Of a DNA stretch of 64,000 nt, positions 22,696 to 32,871 are shown piece after piece (within the stretch, counting starts at the first letter, position 1; each line of letters opens with the position of its first letter). The stretch comes from Pseudopyrenochaeta lycopersici (lineage: Eukaryota; Ascomycota; Dothideomycetes; Pleosporales; Pseudopyrenochaetaceae): assembly GCA_003313425.1 (NCBI GenBank), contig NHZP01000069.1:62001-126000 (forward strand), written 5' to 3'. The notes under the pieces are model-generated. The model saw only the letters and a list, made by a program, of their open reading frames with translations. It ran no database searches and was not told the DNA's origin. The position numbers were made by a program, and so were the translations under genes.

Positions 22696-24443
22696 ATGTC
22701 TCCACCAATTCAACCTCAACTAGCTCCTCGCGAGGCTAACGTTAATCTCGCAATCTTAGCTCTTAATCAAGATCAAATTCAGACTAAGCGAGTTGCTGCA
22801 CAGACGTTTGAAGTCCCTCAAACCACGCTTCAGCGCCGCTGCGCTGGCGTGCTTACCTGACACGATTACTAGCCTAACTTAAAGAAGCTTACCTAGCTAG
22901 AAGGGGAGGTAATAGTTAATTATATATTTAATCTAGATTAGCGTGGATTTCCGCCTACGTACGCAGCTATAGGTGATATAGCTAATAAGCTGCTAGCAGC
23001 GCGCAGTTAAGGGAAGGTTAGGCAGAAGTAGCTATATAACTTTATTAAGCGTATAATAGGCAGAGAGCTCTATATAAAGACTCTTAGCTAATAAGCTACT
23101 AGTTTAAGCTAGTAGAGGAGATAAAGGTAAAGTATAGTATTATAGATAAAGATATATATAATTTTAATAAAGCTAGCTTTAGGATAAGTAAGATTACAAC
23201 TTAGCTAGTTATAACTAGGTTAGAGAGGAGGGGTTAGCTAAAGGCTATCTAGCTAGGTAACTACGAGTAGGTAACGTTAATTTAAGGCATTAATACAGCT
23301 AGCTAGACAGTCCTACCCTTCCTAATCTTTACTAGCTAGTATTACCTGTCTGCCTAGTACTAGGAGGATGCTATTCTACGTAACTAGGCTATTTTAGTTA
23401 GTAATAATAGCTAGATAACTAATTAGCTTAGAGTAGCGTAGCTAAAGTACTTTAATACTTACATAAAGATAAGGGTAGTAGGCGCGCGTTAGCTGCTTAT
23501 CCTTAATAGCTATAAGAGCTATCACTCTCTTAAATTTTAAGAGATCTGCAGAGAGAGCAACATCTATACCCTCTATATACTATTATACTTATCTTATCTG
23601 CTGCAGCCTCTTAACGTTAGCTACTTCTCTCCTCTTAAGAAGGCGTATAGCTGCTAGATAGAGAGCTTAATTAAGGCCTATATTAACTACATTACTAAGC
23701 TTAAATTTCTGCCTGCCTTTAAAGCAGCCTTTAATTAAGCTTTTAGTTTAGTAAATATACGCTCAGCATTTTAAGGGGCAGGCCTTGTCCCCCTCTAGCT
23801 AGACGTTGTCTTGTTAAAGCTAGATGTTTAACTGCGTACGCTATTACCAGCAGCTCAACTCGCAGCTCAGCAAGGAGCTTAACTCGCAGCTTAGCAAGGA
23901 GCTTAGCAAGGAACTTAGTAAGGAGCTCAGCTAGGAGCTTAGTTAGGAGCTCAGTTAAGAGCTCAGTTAGGAGCTTAGCTAGGAGCTCTCTGGGAGCCTT
24001 AAACACTAAGGAACGTACGTAAGCTTAAGACTTAATCTACTCTAATTAGCGATCGCCTTTAACAGCATAACAGCTTATTACCAGCCTTAATTATTAAGGC
24101 GTTTAGTTAGTTTAAGAAGGGGGCTATAGTAGGGATACATAAAGCTAAGCTAATAGAGGATAGGATTACTAGCCTTAAGTAAGCTAATAAGGTAGTAACT
24201 TAGCAGAAGAAGCGTAAGAGAAGGCAGATTTAGAAAGGAGGAGTCTTAATAAAGGGAGCTAGAGAAGATTTACTTACTTAGTAAGAGGTTAAGCGGTAAA
24301 TAGACCGTGAACTGCGCTAAAGTAGAGGGTAACTAGGGCCTAGCCGCAAGACTCTAGCACGCCGTAAAAGATGTAGAGAGACTGGACATAACTTGCGCAC
24401 ATGTAAAAAAGATACTATAGGTGCTGCTGAAGCTAGCATCTAG
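22696..24443 (+). pseudogene. pogo/Fot1-like transposase, RIP-inactivated
   Basis: The start reads MSPPIQPQLAPREANVNLAI followed by LALNQDQIQTKRVAAQTF, the N-terminal psq-type helix-turn-helix. Degraded homologues of the CENP-B domain (ANKLLAA..; 22975-23090), the DDE domain (about 23100-23700) and a C-terminal zinc knuckle (GHNLRTCKKDT near 24385) follow in order. Many TAG/TAA codons interrupt it. The ends of the protein are better preserved than the middle. Confidence 0.82.
23849..23994 (+). repeat. 12-bp minisatellite in the transposase C-terminal region
   Basis: About a dozen tandem copies of a 12-bp unit (gagctcag, c or t, aag and variants) encode repeating KELS/QELS tetrapeptides on the transposase strand, with Q often mutated to a TAG stop. 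It lies between the DDE domain and the zinc knuckle. The encoded product is probably a helical linker. Confidence 0.7.
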
Positions 24444-24555
24444 ATATCTAAATAGCAATTGATTTTATGGTTGAGTAGGACGCTTATAGAGGTGCGCAAA
24501 GTTGGTGGGGTAGTCCGCTCGCTTACATGGCCCGCTCGCTTGCCATGTACGTTAA

Positions 24556-24760
24556 CAGGGTTCCACAAGCGAGCGGCCAGCCCCACCAACTTACAGCGCG
24601 TTCAACTCTGTTCGAGACACCACAACAACATAAGACATGCTGCCACAGTGTATAACATCTTTCAAACTACAGTTAGACGCCGACGCGCTAGAACCCAGCC
24701 ACGACTCGATTGCCAGCCTAATTTAAAGAAGCTAGCTAAGCTAGAGGAGGACGCTCAAAA
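24556..24760 (+). pseudogene. Second pogo-type 5' fragment
   Basis: Just after the right end of the pogo element, another end-like sequence (aagcgagcggccagccccac) is followed by RHAATVYNIFQTTVRRRRAR and QPNLKKLAKLEEDAQKY, matching the N-terminal helix-turn-helix and linker of the same transposase family. It is cut off after about 50 codons. Confidence 0.6.
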
Positions 24761-26571
24761 GTATAGAAGTAATTTATTCGCGTGCAGCTGTCTAACCAAT
24801 CTTATGTCCTAGCATCGCTGATGCTGTTTTCCGCCTTCAGCACACGATTTTTAAAATAGGTGAAACCACTACCTAACTAAATAATTAAGAAACCTATCCT
24901 ATCTGCTTCACCTTGCCTATTAAATTAGGTACTTTAACGTTATCTGCGCAACTCGCTTATTAAGTACGTTAAGGGAATTCTTACTATGCTGAATAGGTTG
25001 CCTATATATAACCTAGCAACACACCAATAGATATTTACGTAGACAATCCTTCTCTGCGGTTCTTAGGGGCGTAAGTTGAACACTACTTCCCGAATATATT
25101 GCATCTATACCCTAATTTTAATAATTTGTGATTTAACTTAACTGCGTACTGTATCTAAGATTTTCTCGTAGCTTAGCGTAGAGTCTGCGTAAGCAAGGTC
25201 TTATTAGAGACGATTAATTTCCTCTATTATTCCTTAGATGTTCCTATAAAACCCGTTACTTAAGAACTTATTATTTACTGCTCTAGTTGTGCACTCTATT
25301 TCTTTAGTAATAATTTAAACCTAGCAAATCCTAACCGTGTTTATAGATAATTAGGATAAAAGATAAATATCGCATAGACTTTCTATCCTTATAGTTACTT
25401 ATACCTTCTTTAAATAGATAGTCTGGTAGAACGAAGATAAAATAGTAATATAGATGCATATATCTATATTAGAATAATCAGTTAAGGTATAAGAGTAGGT
25501 CAGAGCAAGTTATGCGTCCTTTAATCCTTGTAATTATTAAGATAATCAAACTATAGTAAAGCGAAACGATAGGTCCTTTACTTTAACTGTTACGCCTAAT
25601 TGCATAAGACACACTACACAAACCTAAAATTACGTTGTTACTATTCCCGTTCTAGCTAGGTTTATAGACTAGGTTATTAAAAGTAGTTTAGTAAGGTAGC
25701 TGGGAAGTTAAGGTAGCGGAAAATAGGGGGCTGAGCTTACCTTAGGGGCCTAGTTTCTGCCTCCTGGAGGATTCTTCTAAGCCTATTAATAAATTTAGTA
25801 AGCAGCGATTATAGGCAGCTCTTATAGCTTCTAAGCTACGAATAGAGTAATAGCTATGCAGCAAAGTTTACGGGACGTAAGGGAAGGAAACAGGAGAAGA
25901 GTTCTAAAAACTTTTACTTTATACACGAGGCTACAGCTAATAAGTTAGTTTCTTATTATTTTTCTTCCTATAACTATCTTTATTAAAAAGTAGAATAGTA
26001 CTATTGCATAATTTAGGTTAGACTTTAAATAATATACTTAAAGTTAAGCGAACGCTAATGTTACTCTCCTGCCTCCCTTATAATTGCCACTTACCTTATT
26101 TATTTGCTCCTGCCCTCCAGCGCTATCTATGTTAAAGTAAGTAATTGTGTTTATATAATATAAGTGCGTAAGGATATTGTAATGGGCTGCGCCCTTTAAG
26201 TAGGAGAGGCTTCGCTACTATCGCACGGGGAAAGAACTCCTTAATCTCCTCTGCCCCCTTTTCTTATTAGCTCGTACAAGTTAGCAGCTAGAGGAGCACG
26301 TTCCTCTTCACTCGTACAAACATATATATATACCCTCTAAGGATACCTGTAACCTCTTCTCTATCTTTCTCCTTCTGTAGTATAGGACAAATGCACACTC
26401 GTTAGTTAGGCCTCTTCGCCCATAACAGATATAATTATTAGAGCAAACGTTAATACTGAAAGAAAATAGAAAAGACAACTAACGCTACGCCATATTCTAA
26501 TAATATATAGTAACAGCCACTAACGACCCTACAGTTGCTCTATTACCGTCTATTCGTTATGGCGCTCTTTA
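24761..26571. other. AT-rich RIP block without a recognised gene
   Basis: TpA is frequent and TpG/CpA scarce, with no open frame of note. Such composition marks an old repeat heavily mutated by RIP. I cannot identify the element. Confidence 0.5.
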
Positions 26572-26640
26572 TAACGTGTTCTACTACCTGATGCACGTCC
26601 CCACCTGATGCACGCGTAACACCATGCAACCAGCAAAATA
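26572..26640. repeat. pogo-family terminal sequence (isolated)
   Basis: The sequence taacgtgttctactacctga continues with two spaced copies of cacctgatgcacg. It closely resembles the left end at 43617. It looks like one end of a related element whose body is missing or unrecognisable. Confidence 0.5.
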
Positions 26641-27324
26641 ATTGAAGCTGTAGAGGTCCCTAACTAGCTATTCTATATACACGTTGACTCTTATTAAAGA
26701 GCAGCTGCCTTATTTCTTTCTTGTTTAATCCTATTGCCCCTTTTTGTTTCTTATAAGGAGACACATAAACAGGCTGGTAGCGTTGTTCTTGCACGGATCC
26801 TAAGCAGTTCTTTTGTATGAGGGAAAAACGCTGGTGGCAAAGTTAGCCTACTGCCAGTCCGTTCATAAGTCCCCCTTGTATCATGTCTCGGAACCCTCTC
26901 CCTGGATATCGCTCGTACCGGGTTAGGCTCTCGTAATTATCCCTAAATCTTGTGCTAGTAGCCGCGGTAGGATATGAACTATTTAGAGACTTATTTTTAG
27001 GGTTGAGGTAACCCTTACATAAGTCGGGCAAAAGTTAAACAAGCGGCATTGCTCCTAATTGGCACAACGATATCCCGCTGTCCTAGTTCCGCGGAGCACA
27101 CAGGTGGAGACCCTGCTTCACTCAGCGCGGGGAACATCGGCTGGCGTAGAAGCTTAACTTTACGCATTAACTCGTTGTGATATCAGCACACCCATGCAAA
27201 AAGCACATTCTATTTAAAAACAATGAATCAGCATCTATTAATAGAGTACCGACCTCAAGATTATCGTCCCCATTCTTAGTGCGCAGCTGTCGCTGTAAAT
27301 TATAGATACTAACCATCAAGCACA
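26641..27324. other. Region without a recognised gene
   Basis: A 62-codon minus-strand frame at 26843-27031 is not RIP-like in composition but carries no signature known to me. The rest is AT-rich. Confidence 0.3.
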
Positions 27325-28635
27325 TGAAAGCTAAAGCACCCGGTTAACTATCGCCCTAATGATAACTATAGTAATTACATTTATTACTTTTATTCTTCGT
27401 TTATATACTCGTGTCTGTCTACTTCGCAGCACAGGTACAGAAGATTACTGCATTGGAATTGCGATGGTATGTCTCGTTATCCTTGTAGCGCTACGTTTGC
27501 ACCTAGCATTAATCCTCTAATGTCAGATATTTGCAATCGCAAACACTAGCATTTCGGTTGCGCGTACGTCCTCCTTGCCGCTTTAAAATTACTTAGTACG
27601 TAATACACTATTAAGAGGCCAAAATTGCACTAGGGAAACATATCTAGGCAATTAAACCCGAGGATCTTATGACAAATGCTAAAGTTAGTGCTCCTATATT
27701 ATATGAATCTGGGTACTTCTCTAATGCTAGCAGCTGTTGTACGCCGTTATTTAAGTCTACGCCCTTGGTGTAATGCTTACTAAGCTATCTTTTCTTTTGT
27801 AATATTCCCGAATCTTTCGGAATAGCCGCATTCGAATCTAGTGGGGATTCGTTGGTGCTATTGTTATTATCTAAGCCGTCCTAGGGTGTGTTGCTATAAT
27901 ATTCTCTTACAGTCCTATTGAGTTCTTTTGGGACTGGTCTATTCCAGGAGGTAAGTGCCTACCTTAAAAGCTGGTGTATTTTGCTACTGCGTCTCTTAAT
28001 CTGGTAACCGATTTAGCTATTTTTGCAAGCCTAATACCGCTAGTCGCGAGACTGCATTTACTGAGGAAGCAAAAGTGGAGCGTAGCGGCAGTATTTTTAC
28101 TAGGTTCTTGGTAAGTAAATCTTCTAACTTTCCTTCAAGCTCTTTTACACAGCTAATGCTTATTCAATGCTAACTTAACAGCACATGCATTATCGCCGTC
28201 GTTAAAATAACCACGTTCTCCAATGGCCTTCACACAAAGGACCCAACTTGGGATTTTGTCAACATTAACCTGTGGTCCACTATCGAATTGGATGTAGGCA
28301 TCATTTGCGCATGCCTCACCTCCTTTAAACCTCTAATTATGCGTTACTTTCCGCGAGCTCTCTTTAGCAGCGTATCTGGATCGTTCATTCTCAGTGTTGT
28401 CAAGACTCAGCATTCCACGACTACACATACGAATAAGAAGTTGGGGAAAGGTCTGTCGCAGATGGACGCGGTTTCGACCATGCCGGTCGACAATTCGGAC
28501 GAAATCCCCTTAGCTAATTCAAAGGGATCATGGAGCGCAAGAGGAGCTGGCGAAGTCTCGGGCGCTCCTGTGTCAGCCTCTACCTCTTACTGTGAGGAGT
28601 GTCAGGGCAGCAGTGATCGGAATGGTCTAGTCTGA
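27325..28635 (+). pseudogene. SAT4/rhodopsin-domain membrane protein, dead in the middle
   Basis: The upstream exon reads MITIVITFITFILRLYTRVC then EDYCIGIAM, ending at a GT donor near 27475. The middle (27540-27950) keeps LGVMLTKLSFLL, YSRIFRNSRIRI and VLGCVAIIFSYSPIEFFWDW but has more than ten stops, mostly TAA/TAG. The last part is clean: LVYFATASLNLVTDLAIFAS, LHLLRKQKWSVAAVFLLGS, an intron at about 28111-28181, TCIIAVVKITTFSNGLHTKD, WSTIELDVGIICACLTSFKP and a 115-codon tail to 28635. SAT4/PTH11-like topology is clear. Stops concentrate in the RIP-affected part. Confidence 0.82.
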
Positions 28636-29073
28636 GGATATCCCGAGACCGTAGTCTAGATTGGTCTTACCATCCTTACTAGTCTAGATGTCGCAGGCTA
28701 GGCATTACCATAGAAGCCCACAGGTGCAATCTGCGGTAGTAATCTTGCTTTGCTCTTCCTGTAGATAAACTAGGCTAGGCTGCTTAGCAGAACTAGCAAA
28801 ACAGCTACACAGCTTGTTGTTAACATATCCTAACAATTACTAGTGTTACAAGAAGCTACGAGCATGTGTTAAGAGCATACAAGGAAGCTTTAATTAAAAG
28901 CCACGTATGTTACTAAATGTTTTTACAGAACGTTGCGTAAAGAGATGTGAGCAGACATTTGCATCACGAGGTTTTTAAGGCGTAGGAACTGAGCAGGCTG
29001 GTGAATCTATCTACATCTATCCACAGGAGCCTTAGGTAGGTAACGTGTCTCATCCGTCCTCAACCCACCCCTA
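28636..29073. other. AT-rich stretch without a recognised gene
   Basis: This RIP-like stretch lies between two SAT4-derived sequences. It may contain the degraded remainder of the minus-strand SAT4 fragment that begins at 29232. Confidence 0.35.
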
Positions 29074-29232
29074 CTAAAAGCTTGTCGTATAAAGCCGCAG
29101 TACTACAAACAACTCTGAGGTAACAGGTAAGGTGAAGTTCGCAATCAAGATAACGCGTTGAAGAGACGGTGGGTTAATGAAATTTGGCGTGATTCCTGGA
29201 GGCGGAGGAATCGCTCCGATAATTGAAGGCAT
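29074..29232 (-). pseudogene. SAT4/rhodopsin-domain N-terminal fragment
   Basis: From an ATG at 29232 (minus) the translation is MPSIIGAIPPPPGITPNFIN followed by PPSLQRVILIANFTLPVTSE LFVVLRLYTTSF. This is the typical SAT4 start: Pro-rich GxIPPPPGxTPNF, then the first transmembrane helix with a VLRLYT end. It stops at 29074 and nothing recognisable follows. Confidence 0.65.
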
Positions 29233-29960
29233 TTCGCTGCGAAGAACCTGAAAGATGCGCTTATGGTTTTGAATGATTGCGAATATATTTTGATAGATGC
29301 ATTCTCCGGGGATGCGACATTTTCTCTTCTCTTGAAGATAGGTTTGACACCTGTCGCCATGGGTGCGGTGCTGGGTCGCCGTTCCCCGCAAACTCTAAAA
29401 CCCAGGGCCCGCAGGACAGTTATGGCAGCGGTGGCTGACTGCTCGGACAACAGTGGAATGCACAACATTGAACTCACAAAAGCTCTTATGTGGCGTACGA
29501 CTATGCTTTCGATTCACCCTCAGAAAGTTGTGTAGCGTCTGGGGTATTCCGATTGGCGCATCCAATGCTAATAAGATTCCTCACCCCTCACCTCTGTCAT
29601 TCAAGCTTGCACATAGCAAACCACGGAGTTATATGGCGCCCAATAGATGTTTTCTTCTTGCTAAGACAGAGAGCGGATTCAGGAGCCTGCCGAAAACCGA
29701 AACTGCCCTGCGTACTCTGCAAAGGATTAAGAGTTTAAATGAGTGAATCCGGCGCTTCAGGGCTTCAGGATCCTCACAGCAGCCCACTTAACTTCTGGAA
29801 AATTACTTTCTACTTTAGTAGCATTAATGACTTGCGCTGATTGTACTACTCACCACGCAGTAGGACCTGAACTGAGGGATGACAACATTGAGGCGCTGCA
29901 TTGATCGCGTGTATTGTTCATATGTACGGCGTATTCCCTAACATCTGGTACCTGGGGCAT
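29233..29960. other. Region without a recognised gene
   Basis: Several overlapping short frames occur on both strands (up to 110 codons), none with a signature. The region is not RIP-like. It lies upstream of the SAT4 fragment on the minus strand. Confidence 0.3.
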
Positions 29961-29961
29961 T

Positions 29962-30298
29962 AGTTGCGGGGGTCGATCCCAAGAGGATGGAAGACTTCGC
30001 ACCTGCTTCCCCCGAATAAAGCGAGTCATTCCAGAGTTGTGGCCCGCCTAGCTCGTGCAACAGAGTCCAAGCCACCCTGTACTGCGCTACATGTCCGCCA
30101 ATCATTATGATTTTTTGCATCGGAAGGAATTGTGCGCATGGTCCATACGCACGGCGTAAACGTTGCCCCTGGATTGTTGCGGGGTCGATAGATCCCGAGA
30201 GGGTGGAAGACTCCGCACCCGCTTCCCCGACAAGAGCGAGTCATTCCAGAAGTTATGTCCTGCATGGCTCCTGCAACAAAGTTTGCCTCGCCACCCTG
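29962..30298 (+). repeat. Imperfect direct repeat, two copies of about 120 bp
   Basis: Copy 1 (29962-30079) and copy 2 (30174-30298) share stretches such as gttgcgg, ggtcgat, gatggaagact/gggtggaagact, gcgagtcattccaga and gccaccctg. The copies are about 212 bp apart. They lie 300-650 bp upstream of the intact SAT4 gene. No coding potential is obvious. Confidence 0.75.
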
Positions 30299-30605
30299 CG
30301 TTGCGGTCTATGGCGCCATTTCTCGCCATGTTTTATGCGTGATAGGTAAGGAAATGTCTTATTTTCTACTCCAGCGGCGGCCATAGCTTATAGACAGGAC
30401 ATTAATTGGCCAGCCACAGCACTATAGCGGGATGCATTAGATTTGCTCCTCGTACCACTGTGATAGACTGATTGATGTCGTGAACTCAACATATCGATCC
30501 CCATCGTTCCTTTTTCCCGTTTATTTTCGATATTATCTTGTCTTCTCACGCTCCTCACCTTACGATTCCGATACTTTAGCACACGCTCAGCGTCTAATAT
30601 GTACG

Positions 30606-31756
30606 ATGGCCGACCTAATTCCCCTTCCGCAAGGGAACACAACTATCGCGCCTATGGTCAACATAACTTGTGCCGCCCTTCTGTCTGTAGCGGTCACAAT
30701 TTATGGCCTTCGTATATATATCAGGTTCAGGAACCTATCGCTTGAGGATTACACTATTTCAGTTGCTGTAGTAAGCATAAAATAGCAAGAATCCTGCAAA
30801 TTTATTGCGAAGCTAACATTCTCCTAGGCCATCTCTATAACAGAGTTCGCACTTGTTTGGCAAGCTTGTCGATACGGATATGGCCGCCACAACTACTACG
30901 TCTCTGCTGGGAACAAAACGACTGTGTTCCGCTATCTCTTTGGCGTCGTAACAGTAGGACTATGGTCAGCGACTCTCGTCCGAGTATCTGTCGCCTTAAT
31001 GCTGCTCAGACTTAAAGATACGCGGAACTGGAAACTTTTTTTAAGAATAATTATCGCTCTCCAAATTGCCGAAATGGTAGGTATCAATATCTGCCAACTA
31101 CTGCAGTGCCGTCCCATTCGTGCAATGTGGGATATAGTTCCCGACGCCCAATGTTGGACCGCTAATCAGATGGCAACGTATGGATACGTGCATGCAAGTC
31201 AGTCACCACTACGGAAACCTTTCCGCTTTTTTTTTAAACTCACCTTCCTTCTCTAGGCCTGGGCGCTGCATGTGACATTCTCTTCACGATAATGCTACTC
31301 TCCCTTATCTGGACGCTCCATCGACATCGCTCGGAGAGGATCCTTCTCGGATGTCTGATGAGCCTAGGCATATTTGCCAGCGCAGCTGCTGTAGTCAAGA
31401 TCGTGTACATGCACCTGTACGATTTGCAGGGCGATAGTCTACGGATTGTGATTATTGTTTCGCTGCTAGTAAGGATTGAGGAGACTATTGGCATCATTGC
31501 GGCCTGCTCGCCGTACTTAAAGAATATGGCAGCGAGCTGCCTAGGTTATCTGGGTGTCAAGCTACAGAGGGGTTCTGTCTGGTATTTAACGACTTTTAGG
31601 TATATAAGTAGGCCTGTGGAGCCTCTGGGAGCAGCAGTAGAGATATCGAGTCGCGCTGAGAGCGCCGAGCAGACCGGAAGCAAGAGAAGTGCATATACTC
31701 TAGGAACTCACGGATTTGAGCAATATGAATTAGCTAGTTGCAACGAACATGTATAA
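30606..31756 (+). CDS. SAT4/PTH11-like rhodopsin-domain membrane protein, intact
   Basis: Three exons (30606-30770, 30828-31197, 31257-31756) give 344 codons with introns of 57 and 59 nt. The chosen start is MADLIPLP, although an upstream in-frame ATG exists at 30480. The protein has about seven hydrophobic segments: VNITCAALLSVAVTIYGLRI, a LEDYT motif, a second segment at AISITEFALVW, VSVALMLLRL, WKLFLRIIIALQIAEMVGIN with CQLLQCRPIRAMWD, ILFTIMLLSLIWTL, and ASAAAVVKIVYMH. A charged cytoplasmic tail follows, about 70 residues long and Ser/Glu-rich. The QC.P.RAMW and RIEETIGIIAACSPYLK motifs mark the family. Members are thought to act as receptor-like plasma-membrane proteins; the function of this one is unknown. 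No premature stop is seen. Confidence 0.85.
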
Positions 31757-31762
31757 GAACTA

Positions 31763-32250
31763 ACTATTTTTTTGGGACAATCTGAGAGTTTGTTTGAGTC
31801 GTTTTGCAGCCCTGCGAGCAGCCTGCCTGGCAGCTTGATCAGCAGCTTGAGCAGCTCTCTGCTTCTCCCTTGATAACCTGGCCTCAGCCCTGGCTGCACG
31901 CCTTGATGCGAGCTCAGTGGCCTTGATTTACCTTCGCTGTTCACGATATTTTTTAGCCTCAAACTTTTGTTGTTGACATTGCTCCTCCTCGAGCGTTCTA
32001 GCTACCTGGCGATCACGTGCCTCCTTGACTTTCCTAGGTGACTAGAATACAGCACCACTATGATAGTCCTCATCTCGCTGCAATGGGAGAACCTTGCCCT
32101 GCTTTCTGCGCTCTCTCTCTCATGGATAAGAGCCCCTCTCAGAAAGAATTATACAAAGTCGCAAGTGATACAGTAGCCTGCTATTCTTCTGTCTACTTGT
32201 CGCCCGCATTACCGTTGTTAGGACCTGTTGCGGCTTTACTCTCATCTAGA
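31763..32250 (-). pseudogene. pogo-type transposase C-terminal fragment
   Basis: The minus-strand reading includes RERRKQGKVLPLQRDEDYHS, then GAVF, a stop, SPRKVKEARDRQVARTLEEE, and a long Arg/Ala/Gln-rich helical tail to about 31763. This is the linker and basic coiled-coil tail after the DDE domain in one branch of fungal pogo transposases. It begins 7 bp after the SAT4 stop codon on the opposite strand. Confidence 0.72.
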
Positions 32251-32871
32251 TAGCTCCTTTTCACCACGTAGTAACTACACCTCTATTTCTGTCTAACTGT
32301 TAACTTTCTTCTAGAATTAGGAAGCTTAAGAATTATACTACTACAGACTGCCTATTAAAATACTCTCTCTACTTAGGCTTCTCAGCAAGCACAACAACAA
32401 CATCCTAGGGCTAGTTATTAGACTTAAGCTCAACTACAGTTAGATAAGTGTCTAAGTTAGCCTTTTCTAGAGTAGCTTAGGAAATTCCTTCTATTACTGT
32501 CGCGTTGTTAATCTTAAAGAGCTAAAACTAAAGAATATCTAGAGAACTAGCAATAGTTAGGGCGGTCTCCTTAATGTAGAAGTCTAGGACTTCTTCGTGC
32601 CTCTTAAGCGTAACCTGCTATTCTATAACAGCTACACTATTAATAGTTAAGACATCTGTTAGATTAATTAACTGCCTTATCTAGGCTTAAGAAAGCCTTA
32701 CTGCTACTATCCCAGTCCTCAGCTTACCATCGCTTTAACTTAGTATAGCTTCGCATATCCTAGCGCGAGTCTTTTAACAGACTACCTCGTAATTCGTCTA
32801 GTAGATAAATTATCTTATTATAAACATAACTATAGACGTTTAATATTACTTCTTGTATCTTATATACTGTG
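32251..32871. other. AT-rich RIP block, host of the hAT insertion
   Basis: The sequence is TpA-rich and TpG-poor with no open frame. It ends with atactgtg (32864-32871), the left target-site copy of the hAT element. Its continuation on the other side begins at 35927. Confidence 0.5.

Larger units (their letters stand above)
22614..24552 (+). mobile_element. pogo-type DNA transposon with both inverted ends, RIP-mutated
   Basis: Left end acgtacatggcaagcgagcg (22614 onward) and right end cgctcgcttgccatgtacgt (to 24552) are inverted copies. The inverted similarity extends inward about 58 bp, through two spaced copies of the gcgagcggg motif and into ccccaccaacttt. Both ends are flanked by TA, the expected Tc1/mariner/pogo target duplication. 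The element is about 1.94 kb and carries one transposase relic on the plus strand. The middle is strongly TpA-enriched, showing RIP. Confidence 0.88.

Noticed and set aside
23743..24006. Leucine-rich 87-codon minus-strand frame
   Set aside because: Its LLTELLTK pattern is the antisense reading of the 12-bp minisatellite in the pogo transposase.
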